This document shows positions 40,878-53,403 of a stretch of 64,000 nt of DNA, one piece after another (position 1 is the first letter of the stretch; the number at the start of each line of letters is the position of its first letter). The position numbers were made by a program, and so were the translations under genes. Below the pieces are notes generated by a model. The model saw nothing but the letters and a program-made list of their open reading frames with translations, searched no databases and was not told where the DNA came from. The stretch is from Luteibacter rhizovicinus DSM 16549 (GTDB lineage Bacteria; Pseudomonadota; Gammaproteobacteria; Xanthomonadales; Rhodanobacteraceae). The stretch covers positions 3,066,001 to 3,130,000 of the forward strand of contig NZ_CP017480.1 in the NCBI RefSeq assembly GCF_001887595.1, given 5' to 3'.

Positions 40878-41309
40878 ATGTCGAAACCCTGGATAGCACT
40901 GGCATTTCTACTGTTGTCGGCACTGGTCGGCTGTCGGCACACGCCGGACGAGGAGCAGGTGAGCAAGGCGATCGCCGCGACGGTCGCGGGCGCGGAGGCT
41001 GCCAAGGCCAGCGATGCCGTGGAGGCGCTCACGGACGACTTCGATGGCAACACCGGGGAGCTGGACAAGCGCTCGTTGGCCAACCTCGTGCGCGTCTATG
41101 CGCTGCGTGGGCAGGCGATCCACGCCCTGGTGGGCCCGACGACGATCGAAGCGCGCGGTGAGCGCATGGTTGCGACGTTCACCGTGACGCTCACTGCAGG
41201 CGCAGGCGTGCTGCCGGACAACGCCGGGGCGTACCGGGTGGAAACGGGCTGGCGGAAGGAGGGTGGCGAGTGGCGTTGCTTTACCGCCACCTGGAAAAAG
41301 GCTCTCTAA
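40878..41309 (+). CDS. Small predicted lipoprotein
   Basis: This 143-residue protein has a lipobox LVGC with the Cys at about residue 19. The mature part of about 125 residues has an alpha+beta pattern and a C-terminal Trp-rich strand ([11 protein letters not shown]) reminiscent of NTF2-like folds; that is a guess from pattern only. It is divergent from fadD (124 bp) and is followed by a REP-like repeat. Function unknown. Confidence 0.75.
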   Translation: MSKPWIALAFLLLSALVGCRHTPDEEQVSKAIAATVAGAEAAKASDAVEALTDDFDGNTGELDKRSLANLVRVYALRGQAIHALVGPTTIEARGERMVATFTVTLTAGAGVLPDNAGAYRVETGWRKEGGEWRCFTATWKKAL

Positions 41310-41326
41310 GTCACCGCACCCCGCTC

Positions 41327-41397
41327 GGTAGGAGCCGATTCATCGGCGATCCCTAACCGTGTCGCGAGCACCCATCGCCGATGAATCGGCTCCTACC
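41327..41397. repeat. REP-like inverted repeat pair after the lipoprotein gene
   Basis: Arms at 41328-41349 and 41375-41396 are identical to those at 31.6 kb, separated by a 25-bp spacer. That spacer is nearly the reverse complement of the spacer in the copy at 50.6 kb, so the whole unit, not just the arms, has been copied. Confidence 0.9.
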
Positions 41398-41449
41398 TAA
41401 GGCGGGCGCACGAAGGCGGGCGCACGGCTGCAACAGGGGCATCAGCCAC

Positions 41450-41484
41450 AAAAAAACGCCCCGGCTTTCACCGGGGCGTTTTTA
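41450..41484. terminator. Bidirectional intrinsic terminator at the acnA 3' end
   Basis: A run of A, then ACGCCCCGG-CTTTCA-CCGGGGCGT, then TTTTTA. The flanking A- and T-runs make it work in both directions. It ends acnA on the minus strand. Confidence 0.9.
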
Positions 41485-41493
41485 TGGGGCTTC

Positions 41494-44238
<2,745 letters not shown>

Positions 44239-44423
44239 GCTGTACTCCTGGCGTGTTCTTAAGCTGGGGAGGCCTGACGCTCCTTGGGGAGGCGCCAAAG
44301 CGTCGATTATCGCGCAGTCTGGCCCCTGCGTGCGACCGCCGTGAGACCGGTGACCGGCTAGAATGGCGGGTTCGTGGCGCAGGCCGCGCGAATTCGGCGG
44401 CGAAAGGATGGAGCGGGCGGACG

Positions 44424-45389
44424 ATGGGCGCAAACGTATTTGATGGCATGCAGCGTTCGATGATTTCGATGGCCCTGTCGTCGGTGTCGTTGCGCGACCT
44501 CGCGCTGGTCCAGGCCGTGGCGCGCGAAGGCAGCTTCAACAGCGCGGCCCGCGCCATGTACATCAGCCCGTCCGGCCTCTCGCACCAGGTGCAGAAGGTG
44601 GAGCAGGCGCTGGGCATGCCCTTGTTCGAGCGGGGCGGTCGACGGGTCGTGCCCACGACCAGCGGGCAGCGGCTGCTCGGCTACATCGAAGCGGTACTGG
44701 GCGCGGCCGAACATCTGGAGCATGCGGCCCGGGCCGGCGACGTCGCCTTTGGCAGCGAACTGCGGCTGGGCGTGCCGTCCACCCTGGGTCCTTATCTGCT
44801 GCCCCATTTCATCGAGCCGTTTCCCCAGCGTTTCCCGGGCGCGCGGCTGACGATCTCCGAGGGCAAGCCACGGGGCTTGCTTCGGCGTCTTCAGGAAGGT
44901 GAGCTCGATGCGGTCCTGGCGCCGCCCAGCGCCACGATCACCGGGCTCGATTCGACGGCGCTCTTCTTCGAGCCCTATGAGTTGCTGCTACAGGCGGGGC
45001 ACGCACTGGCCGGGCGCAGCGCCATCGCGCTCACCGAGCTGGATGCCGCCGACGCGACCCTGATGGCCGAAAGCCATGGTAACGGGGTGTCGGACCTGGG
45101 TATGCCGGGTGCGGCGCGTCCGGAGCGTATCCAGGACCTCAGTATCGAAAGCCTGGCGACCCTGGTCGCCCTGCGTGGCGGTTATACGCTGGTGCCGATC
45201 CTGGCTCACGACCGGCTTGGGTCGATTCCCAACGTGGTCCTGGCGGCCGTCGAGGGTGCCCGGCCGGGGCGGCATATTGCCCTGTACTGGCGAAGCGCCA
45301 CGCCGTGGCGGGACGATCTGGCGCGCTTTGGCGATTTGCTCCGCGAGCTGGCGGGGACGATTCCGGGCCTGGACGCCGCGGCTTCGTAG
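44424..45389 (+). CDS. LysR-type transcriptional regulator divergent from acnA
   Basis: This 321-residue protein has an N-terminal winged helix ([38 protein letters not shown]; signature [16 protein letters not shown]) and a periplasmic-binding-like effector domain from about residue 110. The DNA-binding half resembles OxyR, but I see no cysteine pair in the effector domain, so peroxide sensing is unlikely. Divergence from acnA suggests that it controls aconitase. The start is uncertain between ATG 44424 and ATGs at 44448 and 44460. Confidence 0.88.
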   Translation: MGANVFDGMQRSMISMALSSVSLRDLALVQAVAREGSFNSAARAMYISPSGLSHQVQKVEQALGMPLFERGGRRVVPTTSGQRLLGYIEAVLGAAEHLEHAARAGDVAFGSELRLGVPSTLGPYLLPHFIEPFPQRFPGARLTISEGKPRGLLRRLQEGELDAVLAPPSATITGLDSTALFFEPYELLLQAGHALAGRSAIALTELDAADATLMAESHGNGVSDLGMPGAARPERIQDLSIESLATLVALRGGYTLVPILAHDRLGSIPNVVLAAVEGARPGRHIALYWRSATPWRDDLARFGDLLRELAGTIPGLDAAAS

Positions 45390-45407
45390 GCTATCGCCGC
45401 TGGCCCT

Positions 45408-45431
45408 TGTGGGAGCCGCTTCAGCGGCGAT
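45408..45431. repeat. Single REP-like unit (variant arm)
   Basis: TGTGGGAGCCGCTTCAGCGGCGA-type arm between lysR and hflD: the same framework as the GGAGCCGATT repeats but with GCTTCAGC in the centre, matching the inverted copy at 50487-50510. Confidence 0.7.
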
Positions 45432-45434
45432 GCT

Positions 45435-46061
45435 TCAGCCGCCGCCTTCCAGCGTCGACCCCGTCAGCAACCCGCGCGCCAGCATCGCGCACTGCTTTCT
45501 ATAGATAAGCAGCTGCCATTGCCGGCCGCCGAGCTGGTGCCAGAGTACGGCCGACCGCGCTGAAGCAAGCAGTGCGGAGCGCACGCGATCCACATTGGCT
45601 TTCTGCTGCAGATGCGACGGCGTGCCGGTCACCATCACGCGCGGCTTGAGCGTGGAGAGGGTGGAGGCGTACACCTCGGCCAGTCGCGCTGAGACGTTCG
45701 CGTGGTTCATGCCGAAGTGTTCGACCTGGCGCTGCGTGGCGACGACGCCTTCACGCAGGCGATCGAGCACGGGACGGTTGCGCGCCAGCGACCGCTCGAG
45801 GCGAAGCACGGTGATCGCCATGCGCATGACGGCGACGTCGCGCGTCTCGTCTTCGAACTGCGCGACCAGGGTGCGCAGGCCACGGCGTACGCCGCTCACA
45901 CCGCCATAGACCGACGCCACCGAATCGGCGTCGATGCGGAAGACACTGGCGAGGCTGGATTCGAACGCCACGTCGTCGCAGCGGCCATCCGTGGCCAGCT
46001 GCTGGGCCAGGGCAGCGCCCTGGAAAACCCCGGCAAGGGCAATGACGCGTTCTTCGTTCAT
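45435..46061 (-). CDS. hflD: HflD homologue
   Basis: This 208-residue all-helical protein begins [20 protein letters not shown], with LRTLVAQF and [27 protein letters not shown] C-terminal sequence ([14 protein letters not shown]). In E. coli HflD modulates lysogeny of phage lambda by binding CII, and it sits next to mnmA; the cellular role is unclear. It overlaps mnmA by 4 bp, as in the conserved nudJ-mnmA-hflD order. Confidence 0.92.
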   Translation of the reverse strand: MNEERVIALAGVFQGAALAQQLATDGRCDDVAFESSLASVFRIDADSVASVYGGVSGVRRGLRTLVAQFEDETRDVAVMRMAITVLRLERSLARNRPVLDRLREGVVATQRQVEHFGMNHANVSARLAEVYASTLSTLKPRVMVTGTPSHLQQKANVDRVRSALLASARSAVLWHQLGGRQWQLLIYRKQCAMLARGLLTGSTLEGGG

Positions 46062-47182
46062 TGGAAAAACTCAAAAGATGGGGATGTTGCGGCGAGGCCG
46101 CCGTAGGGCGCATCGGTCGCCGAAATCACGGCGCCGCCGAGACAGGCTTCGCCGTCATAGAGCACGACGGACTGGCCGGGGGTCACGGCGCGTTGGGGTT
46201 CGTCGAAGCTGACGTGCAGCGTGTCGCCGCGCAGCTCGACCATGCAGGCCTGGTCGGCCTGGCGGTAGCGCGTCTTGGCGGTGCAGCGGAAATCGAGGGC
46301 TGGTGGTTCGCCAGCGACCCAGGTCACGTCTGTCGCCGTGAGGCGTGTCGACTGCAGCCAGCGGTTTTCGCCGCCCTGGGCCACGATCAGGGTATTGGTG
46401 GCGACATCTTTGCCGACCACGTACCAGGGCTCGTTCGGCGCATCGGCGCGGCCGCCGATACCCAGGCCGTTGCGCTGGCCGAGCGTGTAATACATGACGC
46501 CCTGATGCTCACCGATGACACGGCCGTCCGGATCGACCATCGGGCCGGGCTTCGCCGGGAGGTACTGGGCGAGAAAGGCGCGGAAATCGCGCTCGCCGAT
46601 GAAGCAGATGCCGGTGGAGTCTTTCTTCGCATGGGTCGGCAGATCGGCCTCGCGAGCCAGCTCGCGGACCAGCGGCTTCTCGATCTCGCCCACGGGAAAG
46701 AGCGTAGCCGCCAGCTGCTTCTGGCCTAGCGCGTGGAGGAAGTAGCTCTGGTCCTTGGCGGCATCCACCGCGCGTAGCAGGCGGTAGCGCCCGTCCTGGA
46801 AGTCCACGCGTGCGTAATGGCCGGTCGCGATCTTATCCGCGCCCAGGCCCTGGGCATGCTCCAGGAAGGTCTTGAACTTGATCTCGCGGTTGCAGAGCAC
46901 GTCCGGATTGGGCGTGCGACCCGCTGCGTACTCGGCGAGGAAGTAGGCGAACACGCCATCCCAGTACTCGCCGGCGAAGTTGCGCGCGTGGAACGGGATG
47001 CCCAGGCGGCCGCAGACGGCCACGGCGTCCTTACGGTCGTCGTCGGTGGTACAGGGGCCGGAGCGGTCGTCTTCTTCCCAGTTCTGCATGAACATGCCTT
47101 CGACCTCGTGCCCGGCCTGCTGGAGCAGGAGGGCCGCGACGGAGGAGTCCACGCCACCGGAGACGCCGAGGATCACCTTCAC
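46058..47182 (-). CDS. mnmA: tRNA 2-thiouridylase
   Basis: This 374-residue protein has the PP-loop [13 protein letters not shown] near the N-terminus and two catalytic cysteines in LCNREIKF and [11 protein letters not shown]-terminal beta-barrel follows. It thiolates U34 of tRNA-Lys, Glu and Gln using sulfur relayed from the cysteine desulfurase. It starts with GTG overlapping the stop of the Nudix gene (GTGA); an upstream ATG-led reading would lie inside that gene and is rejected. Confidence 0.97.
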   Translation of the reverse strand: MKVILGVSGGVDSSVAALLLQQAGHEVEGMFMQNWEEDDRSGPCTTDDDRKDAVAVCGRLGIPFHARNFAGEYWDGVFAYFLAEYAAGRTPNPDVLCNREIKFKTFLEHAQGLGADKIATGHYARVDFQDGRYRLLRAVDAAKDQSYFLHALGQKQLAATLFPVGEIEKPLVRELAREADLPTHAKKDSTGICFIGERDFRAFLAQYLPAKPGPMVDPDGRVIGEHQGVMYYTLGQRNGLGIGGRADAPNEPWYVVGKDVATNTLIVAQGGENRWLQSTRLTATDVTWVAGEPPALDFRCTAKTRYRQADQACMVELRGDTLHVSFDEPQRAVTPGQSVVLYDGEACLGGAVISATDAPYGGLAATSPSFEFFQ

Positions 47183-47667
47183 GGCGTGAGTCCGGGCAGC
47201 AGGCTTTCCACGGTATCCAGCGGCAGGCGCCGGCCGTCCAGCCAGGCGTCGATGGTCCGCATGATCAACGGACTGCGCAGGCGGGGGCCCATGGCTTCGA
47301 TCTCGTCCCGGCGCAGCCACAGCGCACGACGGATACCCTCGTCCAGGACCCGATCGGGGTCGTGGGACACCACGTGGCCGGCAAAACTGAAGCGCAGGAC
47401 CTGCTCGCCATGCTCATGGCTGGTCCACTGCCAGACCCCGAGGAAGGCGTCCAGGGCGATCGTGTGACCGGTTTCTTCCAGAGTCTCGCGGACCGCGGCG
47501 GACGGGATGGTTTCACCCGGATCGAGGTGGCCGGCGGGCTGGTTATAGGCGAGCTCGCCGAAAATCTCCTCCTCGACGATCAGGAAGCGATCGCCACGCG
47601 CGACCACGCAGGCCACCGTGACACGGGGGCACCAGACAGTTTCGGCCTGAGAAAGTGAGGATGGCAT
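47179..47667 (-). CDS. nudJ: Nudix hydrolase (NudJ-like)
   Basis: This 162-residue protein has a full Nudix box [22 protein letters not shown], described here as GHLDPGE followed 7 residues later by RETLEETG. NudJ hydrolyses nucleotide and thiamin pyrophosphate-type substrates; the exact substrate here is not known. Its overlap with mnmA repeats the E. coli nudJ-mnmA-hflD arrangement. The ATG at 47667 lacks a clear Shine-Dalgarno; a TTG further upstream is a weaker option. Confidence 0.88.
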   Translation of the reverse strand: MPSSLSQAETVWCPRVTVACVVARGDRFLIVEEEIFGELAYNQPAGHLDPGETIPSAAVRETLEETGHTIALDAFLGVWQWTSHEHGEQVLRFSFAGHVVSHDPDRVLDEGIRRALWLRRDEIEAMGPRLRSPLIMRTIDAWLDGRRLPLDTVESLLPGLTP

Positions 47668-47791
47668 CGGCTTATTGGGGGGAGGGGGCTCTGGTAAAAG
47701 GCATATTGTGCCATTACCTGTGGATGTCGACCCCAAAGTGGTCGGGAAACCGGTGTATATAATCGAATCGCGTACCGAAGGTTCTTAATTA

Positions 47792-48124
47792 ATGTCCCAG
47801 GAACACGAACACGATCAGGAAAGCGACCGGGGCCATGGCCTCGCCATCGAAACAACGCGTCCGGAAACGGCACGGCCGCCACTGTTCCAGGTCGTCCTGC
47901 TCAACGACGACTTCACCCCGATGGATTTCGTGATCGAGGTTTTGCGCAGCTTTTTTGGCATGGATCAGGAGCGTGCGGTCCAGGTCATGCTCCACGTACA
48001 TACCCGAGGCAAGGGCGTGTGCGGCGTTTTCACTCGCGAGGTGGCAGAAACCAAGGTGACCCAGGTCAACGAATACTCACGGTCTCATCAGCACCCGCTG
48101 TTGTGCACTATGGAAAAGATGTAG
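47792..48124 (+). CDS. clpS: ClpS adaptor
   Basis: This 110-residue protein shows [20 protein letters not shown] (signature [12 protein letters not shown]), [16 protein letters not shown] and the C-terminal LLCTMEK. ClpS delivers N-degron substrates to ClpAP. It lies 77 bp upstream of clpA, the usual pairing. A TATAAT lies at 47757-47762, about 30 bp before the ATG, without a convincing -35. Confidence 0.97.
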   Translation: MSQEHEHDQESDRGHGLAIETTRPETARPPLFQVVLLNDDFTPMDFVIEVLRSFFGMDQERAVQVMLHVHTRGKGVCGVFTREVAETKVTQVNEYSRSHQHPLLCTMEKM

Positions 48125-48201
48125 CTGATCCCCCATCTGGTGTTCATGCGGCAATGACAGGGGCTGGTCCCCGCCGCCCACAGCTATCGGAGACGGTCCG
48201 T

Positions 48202-50469
48202 ATGTTCAGCAAGGATCTCGAAGTCACCATCGGGCACTGCTACAAGCAGGCCCGGGAACAGCGCCACGAATTCATGACGGTCGAGCACCTGCTGCTTGCC
48301 TTGACTGAAAACACCTCCGCCCTGGCCGCCCTGCGCGCCTGCGGCGTCGATCTGCCGCGCCTTGCGGCCGATCTCCAGCGGATCATCGCCGAAACCGTGC
48401 CGGTGCTTCCGGCCGGGGACGAGCGCGATACGCAGCCCACGCTGGGCTTCCAGCGGGTCCTGCAGCGCGCCGTCTACCACGTGCAGTCCTCGGGTCGGAA
48501 GGAAGTCACCGGCGCTAACGTGCTGGTCGCCATCTTCGGCGAAAAGGACTCCCATGCGGTGTATTTCCTGCACCAGCAAGAAATTACGCGCCTGGACGTG
48601 GTCAATTACATCTCGCACGGCATCGCCAAGATCGGCGACGAGTCGGCCGCTCCTTCGTCCAGCCCCGAGCGGGACGGCGAGGAAGGTGGCGAGGGTAAGG
48701 GCAATCCGCTCAGCGAATACGCCAGCAACCTGAACGAGCTTGCCATCCAGGGCAAGATCGACCCGCTGATCGGCCGTAACGACGAAGTCGAGCGGACCAT
48801 CCAGGTGCTCTGCCGCCGTCGCAAGAACAACCCGCTCTACGTGGGTGAGGCTGGCGTGGGCAAGACCGCCCTGGCCGAGGGTCTGGCCAAGCGCATCGTC
48901 GAAGGCCAGGTGCCGGAAGTGCTGGAAGACTGCACGATCTGGTCGCTGGACCTGGGCGCCCTGGTTGCCGGCACCAAGTACCGCGGCGACTTCGAAAAGC
49001 GCCTGAAGTCGGTCATCGCCCAGCTCAAGAAGCAGCCGAACACGATCCTCTTCATCGATGAGATCCACACCATCATCGGTGCGGGTTCCGCGTCGGGCGG
49101 CACCATGGACGCCTCCAACCTGATCAAGCCGATGCTGGCCTCGGGTGAACTGCGTTGCATCGGTTCGACCACGTTCCAGGAATTCCGCGGCGTGTTCGAG
49201 AAGGACCGCGCACTGGCTCGTCGCTTCCAGAAGATCGACGTGGTCGAGCCCACCGTGGCCGACTCCATCGAGATCCTGAAGGGCCTGAAGAGCCGTTTCG
49301 AGGAACACCACTCCGTCGAATACACGGGTGAGGCGATTCGCGCCGCGGTGGACCTGGCGGTCAAGCACATCCCCGACCGCCTGCTGCCGGACAAGGCCAT
49401 CGACATCATCGATGAAGCCGGTGCCCGTCAGCGCCTGCTCCCGGAAGACCAGCGGACCGGCAAGGTGGACGTCGCCGAGATCGAGTACATCGTGGCCAAG
49501 ATGGCGCGTATCCCTGCCAAGCAGGTCTCGGCGTCGGATCGTGATGTCCTGCGTAACCTCGAGCGCAACCTGAAGATGGTCGTGTTCGGCCAGGACGCGG
49601 CGATCGAGGCCCTGGCTTCGTCGATCAAGATGGCGCGTTCGGGCCTGGGCGATCCGTCCAAGCCGATCGGTAGCTTCCTGCTCGCTGGCCCCACGGGCGT
49701 CGGCAAGACGGAAGTCACCAAGCAGCTCGCCATGCAGTTGGGTATCGAGATGGTCCGTTTCGACATGTCCGAGTACATGGAGGCGCATTCGGTCTCGCGT
49801 CTGGTCGGCGCCCCTCCGGGCTACGTCGGCTTCGACCAGGGTGGCCTGCTTACCGAGCAGATCACCAAGCATCCGCACTGCGTGTTGTTGCTGGACGAAA
49901 TCGAGAAGGCTCACCCGGACGTCTACAACATCCTGCTCCAGGTCATGGATCGCGGTGTGCTGACGGACACGAATGGTCGTGAGGCGAACTTCAAGAACGT
50001 CGTGATCGTGATGACCACGAACGCCGGCGCCCAGCTGGCTTCGCGTCGCGGCATCGGCTTCATGAAGCAGAACCACGCACCGGATGCCATGGAGACCCTG
50101 CGCCGCATGTTCACGCCGGAGTTCCGCAACCGTCTGGACGCGATCATCCAGTTCAACGCGCTGGACTTCGACCACATCCTTCGCGTCGTGGACAAGTTCC
50201 TGATCGAGCTGGAGGCCCAGTTGACCGAGAAGAAGGTCAGTGTGGATGTGACGCCGGAGGCCCGCCGCTGGTTGGCCGAGCACGGCTTCGATCCGCAGAT
50301 GGGTGCCCGTCCGATGGCCCGCGTGATCCAGGACAAGGTCAAGCGCGCGCTGGCGGACGAGCTGCTCTTCGGCAAGCTGGCCGAAGGCGGCAAGGTGACC
50401 CTCTCGGTCGAGGGCGACGAGCTGCATGTGGAAACGGAGTCGGCCGAGCCGGCGCATGTTACGGCCTGA
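48202..50469 (+). CDS. clpA: ClpA, ATPase of the ClpAP protease
   Basis: This 755-residue protein has an N-terminal double Clp repeat (about residues 1-140), a first AAA+ module with Walker A GEAGVGKTAL and a second with GPTGVGKTEV. The arginine-finger region EFRNRLDAI and the ClpP-docking type C-terminal module follow. It unfolds substrates for ClpP and takes N-degron substrates from ClpS. The ATG at 48202 matches the family start (MFSKDLEVTI); upstream in-frame codons run back into clpS. Confidence 0.97.
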   Translation: MFSKDLEVTIGHCYKQAREQRHEFMTVEHLLLALTENTSALAALRACGVDLPRLAADLQRIIAETVPVLPAGDERDTQPTLGFQRVLQRAVYHVQSSGRKEVTGANVLVAIFGEKDSHAVYFLHQQEITRLDVVNYISHGIAKIGDESAAPSSSPERDGEEGGEGKGNPLSEYASNLNELAIQGKIDPLIGRNDEVERTIQVLCRRRKNNPLYVGEAGVGKTALAEGLAKRIVEGQVPEVLEDCTIWSLDLGALVAGTKYRGDFEKRLKSVIAQLKKQPNTILFIDEIHTIIGAGSASGGTMDASNLIKPMLASGELRCIGSTTFQEFRGVFEKDRALARRFQKIDVVEPTVADSIEILKGLKSRFEEHHSVEYTGEAIRAAVDLAVKHIPDRLLPDKAIDIIDEAGARQRLLPEDQRTGKVDVAEIEYIVAKMARIPAKQVSASDRDVLRNLERNLKMVVFGQDAAIEALASSIKMARSGLGDPSKPIGSFLLAGPTGVGKTEVTKQLAMQLGIEMVRFDMSEYMEAHSVSRLVGAPPGYVGFDQGGLLTEQITKHPHCVLLLDEIEKAHPDVYNILLQVMDRGVLTDTNGREANFKNVVIVMTTNAGAQLASRRGIGFMKQNHAPDAMETLRRMFTPEFRNRLDAIIQFNALDFDHILRVVDKFLIELEAQLTEKKVSVDVTPEARRWLAEHGFDPQMGARPMARVIQDKVKRALADELLFGKLAEGGKVTLSVEGDELHVETESAEPAHVTA

Positions 50470-50486
50470 AGGCCGTCATGTTTTGA

Positions 50487-50620
50487 TTCGCCGCTGAAGC
50501 GGCTCCCACATGCTGATCAATGCCTGATCAATGTGGGAGCCGATTTAAATGTGGGAGCCGATTTATCGGCGATTGGGTGCTCGCGACACAGTTAAGGATC
50601 GCCGATGAATCGGCTCCTAC
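50487..50620. repeat. Composite cluster of REP-like units after clpA
   Basis: Four units are visible: an inverted GCTGAAGC-type arm at 50487-50510, a truncated arm at 50531-50548, an arm with TTTATC at 50549-50572, and a canonical inverted arm at 50599-50620. The 26-bp spacer before the last arm is almost the reverse complement of the spacer at 41.35 kb. The truncated and nested units suggest repeated insertion at one place. Confidence 0.85.
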
Positions 50621-50659
50621 CGAAAAGCAGGGCGGGGCAGGTTGCCTCGCCCTGGGCAC

Positions 50660-50690
50660 GAAAAAAGGCCGCGCACTGCGCGGCCTTTCT
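50660..50690 (-). terminator. Intrinsic terminator of infA
   Basis: On the minus strand, AGGCCGCGC-AGT-GCGCGGCCT is followed by a T-run (A's at 50661-50666 on the plus strand). It is about 20 bp after the infA stop. Confidence 0.9.
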
Positions 50691-50710
50691 CGTTATCGCA
50701 TCAGACTCGC

Positions 50711-50929
50711 TTATTTCATGCGGTAGGTGATGCGACCCTTGGTCAGGTCGTAGGGGGTCATTTCGACCTTCACCTTATCGCCCGTCAGGATGCGGATGTA
50801 ATGCTTACGCATACGGCCGGAGATGTGGGCAGTAATGACATGCCCGTTCTCGAGCTGTACGCGGAACATGGTGTTGGGCAAGGTCTCCTGGACCGTGCCT
50901 TCCATTTCGATGACGTCGTCTTTTGCCAT
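50711..50929 (-). CDS. infA: Translation initiation factor IF-1
   Basis: This 72-residue S1/OB-fold protein begins [13 protein letters not shown] and contains [27 protein letters not shown] and [10 protein letters not shown]. It binds the ribosomal A site with IF-2 and IF-3 during initiation. The ATG at 50929 gives the canonical length; a longer upstream reading is not conserved. It has its own terminator. Confidence 0.98.
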   Translation of the reverse strand: MAKDDVIEMEGTVQETLPNTMFRVQLENGHVITAHISGRMRKHYIRILTGDKVKVEMTPYDLTKGRITYRMK

Positions 50930-51012
50930 GTGTTCCGGGTCGGATGAACGGCCGGAATGGCCGCATAAGTCCATTAGTATGCCATAGCTGGCCCTCGCGG
51001 GCCAGCCGGGGC

Positions 51013-51288
51013 TCAGGCGAACTGCTCGTCGAGCTTCTTGCGGATCTCTTCTTCGATCGTGCCCTTCAGCGGCGACAGGAGCATGCCCAGCTCGGCGGTC
51101 ACGTGCACGTCGCTCGGGGAGACGGCGATGGCACCTTTGACACCCGAGCGCTGGAACGTGAGGGTGTCACCCTCCCAGCCACCTTCAGTACCGAACTTCT
51201 CACGCATGCGGTCGGCTACGCGTTCGACCACGGCACGCGCCTCGGCGACGGTCTTGCCGTGCGGGCGGCGGATATCGATCTTCGCCAT
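51013..51288 (-). CDS. Polyhydroxyalkanoic acid system family protein
   Basis: This 91-residue protein begins [22 protein letters not shown] and continues with a short alpha/beta domain of the family named after PHA granule-associated genes (PF09650 type). The function of this family is not known, and no PHA synthase is adjacent. It lies upstream of infA on the same strand with an 83-bp gap. Confidence 0.75.
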   Translation of the reverse strand: MAKIDIRRPHGKTVAEARAVVERVADRMREKFGTEGGWEGDTLTFQRSGVKGAIAVSPSDVHVTAELGMLLSPLKGTIEEEIRKKLDEQFA

Positions 51289-51427
51289 GGGATGTCCTCG
51301 TCCAGTGGAAAGCGCCGGAGTCTATCAGGCCCGGCGTCACGTGGCGTCGACACAGACAGCGACACCTTTGCGTTCAAACAGATACCGCACTCTGCTAAAG
51401 TCGCTTCGTCAACGTCCCGGTTCCTCC

Positions 51428-52198
51428 ATGCGCATCGAATTCGTCAGCTCGGCTCGCGGTGATTTCCATTGGTCACGGCCCGTCCTCACGATCGGTCGCG
51501 CCGACGATAACGACCTCGTCGTTTCCGAGAGCCAGGTGGCCGCCAACCATGTCCGCATCCATCGCGACCGTCGCGGCCTGGTGCTGTCCGTATTCCCCGA
51601 GGCCGGCCGCGTCTACGTCAATGCGCGTCCCGTGCGTGAGCGCGCGCTCCTGCGTGCCGGCGACAGCCTGTCCCTGGGCGACTGCCGCATGCTCATTCGC
51701 GACGATGCGGATGTGGACGCCCGCGACTTGATCGAACCGACCGATGCCCGCTGCACCGTGGCCCTGCGCCCGGTAGCCGGTCCGCTGTCGGGCCGTACCA
51801 TCCCCGTGGGCGACCGCCTCGAATTGGGCGCCACCCACGGCGCCTTGCCGCTGGAGTTGCCCGGTAACGACGCGGCCCTGCTGGTGCTGTCCTGGGACGA
51901 CGGTGAGCTGATGCTCGATGGCTCGCGCGTTCCCGCCCGGCATGCCGTGCGGGTCAACGGAGTCAAGGTCGTGCGTGCCGCGCTGCAGCCTGGCGACCAG
52001 ATCGGGCTCGCCGCGCATCGCTTCGTCCTCGACGGGCCGGGCTGGTCCGCCGAACCAGTGGTGGTCATGCCCGAGCCCGAGCCGGAGGTTGCGCTTCCCG
52101 AGGACATGGCTGGCCCGCGGGGCGAGGTGTGGTGGTTGATCCTGACGGCAGCCATCCTCGCTTTGGGCATCGCCATGGTGCTGTTCGTCCATTTTTGA
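51428..52198 (+). CDS. FHA-domain membrane-anchored protein
   Basis: This 256-residue protein has an N-terminal FHA domain (about residues 10-95: TIGRADDNDLVVSE, AANHVRIH, VYVNARPV, LRAGDSLSLGDC), which binds phosphothreonine peptides. A second FHA-like half follows at about residues 105-195. A C-terminal transmembrane helix at about 234-256 leaves the FHA part in the cytoplasm. The partner kinase is not in the window. It precedes serC by 39 bp on the same strand. Confidence 0.85.
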   Translation: MRIEFVSSARGDFHWSRPVLTIGRADDNDLVVSESQVAANHVRIHRDRRGLVLSVFPEAGRVYVNARPVRERALLRAGDSLSLGDCRMLIRDDADVDARDLIEPTDARCTVALRPVAGPLSGRTIPVGDRLELGATHGALPLELPGNDAALLVLSWDDGELMLDGSRVPARHAVRVNGVKVVRAALQPGDQIGLAAHRFVLDGPGWSAEPVVVMPEPEPEVALPEDMAGPRGEVWWLILTAAILALGIAMVLFVHF

Positions 52199-52237
52199 GC
52201 GGCATAATGCGGGGACCTTCCCCGTGGACGAGATGAA

Positions 52238-53323
52238 GTGAGCAGAGCCTGGAATTTCAGCGCCGGACCGGCGGCGCTACCCGAAGCGGTGTTGAAGCGC
52301 GCGCAGGCTGAGATGCTCGACTGGAACGGATCGGGTGCTTCCGTCATGGAGCTGTCCCATCGCGGCAAGGCCTTCATGCAATTGGCGGCGACGGCGGAAG
52401 AGCGCCTGCGCCGTCTGCTCGGCGTACCAGTGGGTTACAAGGTGTTGTTCCTGCAGGGCGGCGCCACGCAGCATTTCGCCCAGATCCCGATGAACCTCGC
52501 CGCCGACGGTGACAGCGCCGACTACATCGTCACCGGGCACTGGGGTGAAAAAGCCGTGCGTGAAGCGGCGCCCTACATCAACGCCCGCGTGGCGGGCACG
52601 TCCGAGGCCGCGCATTACCTCGACCTGCCACCGCGCGAGCGCTGGACCCTCGATCCCGCCGCCTCGTACGTACATTACACGCCGAACGAGACGATCCACG
52701 GCGTGGAATTCCATGACGTCCCCGACGTCGGGGACGTACCGCTGGTCGCCGACATGTCGTCGAACATCCTCAGTGAACCGGTGGACGTGGCGAAGTTCGG
52801 CCTGATCTACGCTGGCGCGCAGAAGAACATCGGTCCGTCCGGTCTTGTGGTGATGATCATTCGCGACGACCTGCTGGCGCGCAAGGGGCGGCCGATGGCG
52901 AAGATCTTCCGCTACGCCGAGCACGCGGCGAACGACTCCATGCTCAACACGCCCAACACCTGGGGCTGGTACCTCGCCGGTCTCACTTTCGAATGGCTGG
53001 AGACGCAGGGCGGTCTCGCCGCCATGGGCGAGCGCAACGCGCGCAAGGCGAAAACCCTCTACGACGCATTCGAGAACTCTGGCGGTTTCTATCGCAGCCC
53101 GGTTGCCGTGAATGCGCGTTCGCGGATGAACGTGCCATTCACCCTGCACGATAGTGCGCTGGATGCGGCTTTTCTTGCGGAGTCCGAGGCTGCGGGCCTG
53201 CTTGCACTGAAGGGACACAAGGCCGTCGGTGGCATGCGCGCATCGTTGTACAACGCGGTTCCGCAGGAGGCCGTGGATGTGCTTGTGAACTTCATGCGGG
53301 ACTTTGCGACGAAGCACGGTTAA
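52238..53323 (+). CDS. serC: Phosphoserine aminotransferase
   Basis: This 361-residue PLP enzyme has NFSAGPAALPE at the start, GGATQHFAQIPMNL, the PLP-lysine region YAGAQKNIGPSG and MNVPFTL. It makes phosphoserine for serine and pyridoxine synthesis. It starts with GTG (52238) preceded by a weak GAG. It leads a serC-pheA-hisC-aroA block, a common arrangement in proteobacteria. Confidence 0.96.
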   Translation: MSRAWNFSAGPAALPEAVLKRAQAEMLDWNGSGASVMELSHRGKAFMQLAATAEERLRRLLGVPVGYKVLFLQGGATQHFAQIPMNLAADGDSADYIVTGHWGEKAVREAAPYINARVAGTSEAAHYLDLPPRERWTLDPAASYVHYTPNETIHGVEFHDVPDVGDVPLVADMSSNILSEPVDVAKFGLIYAGAQKNIGPSGLVVMIIRDDLLARKGRPMAKIFRYAEHAANDSMLNTPNTWGWYLAGLTFEWLETQGGLAAMGERNARKAKTLYDAFENSGGFYRSPVAVNARSRMNVPFTLHDSALDAAFLAESEAAGLLALKGHKAVGGMRASLYNAVPQEAVDVLVNFMRDFATKHG

Positions 53324-53403
53324 AGTCGGGGGTCACCGCACTGCAGCATGGCAGTTGCGGTGGTAACCGTTTCATTTGCAACCACTTAGCCGCCTGGACG
53401 TCC

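Noticed and set aside
44424..45389. Calling the LysR protein OxyR
   Set aside because: The DNA-binding half is similar, but no redox cysteine pair is visible in the effector domain.
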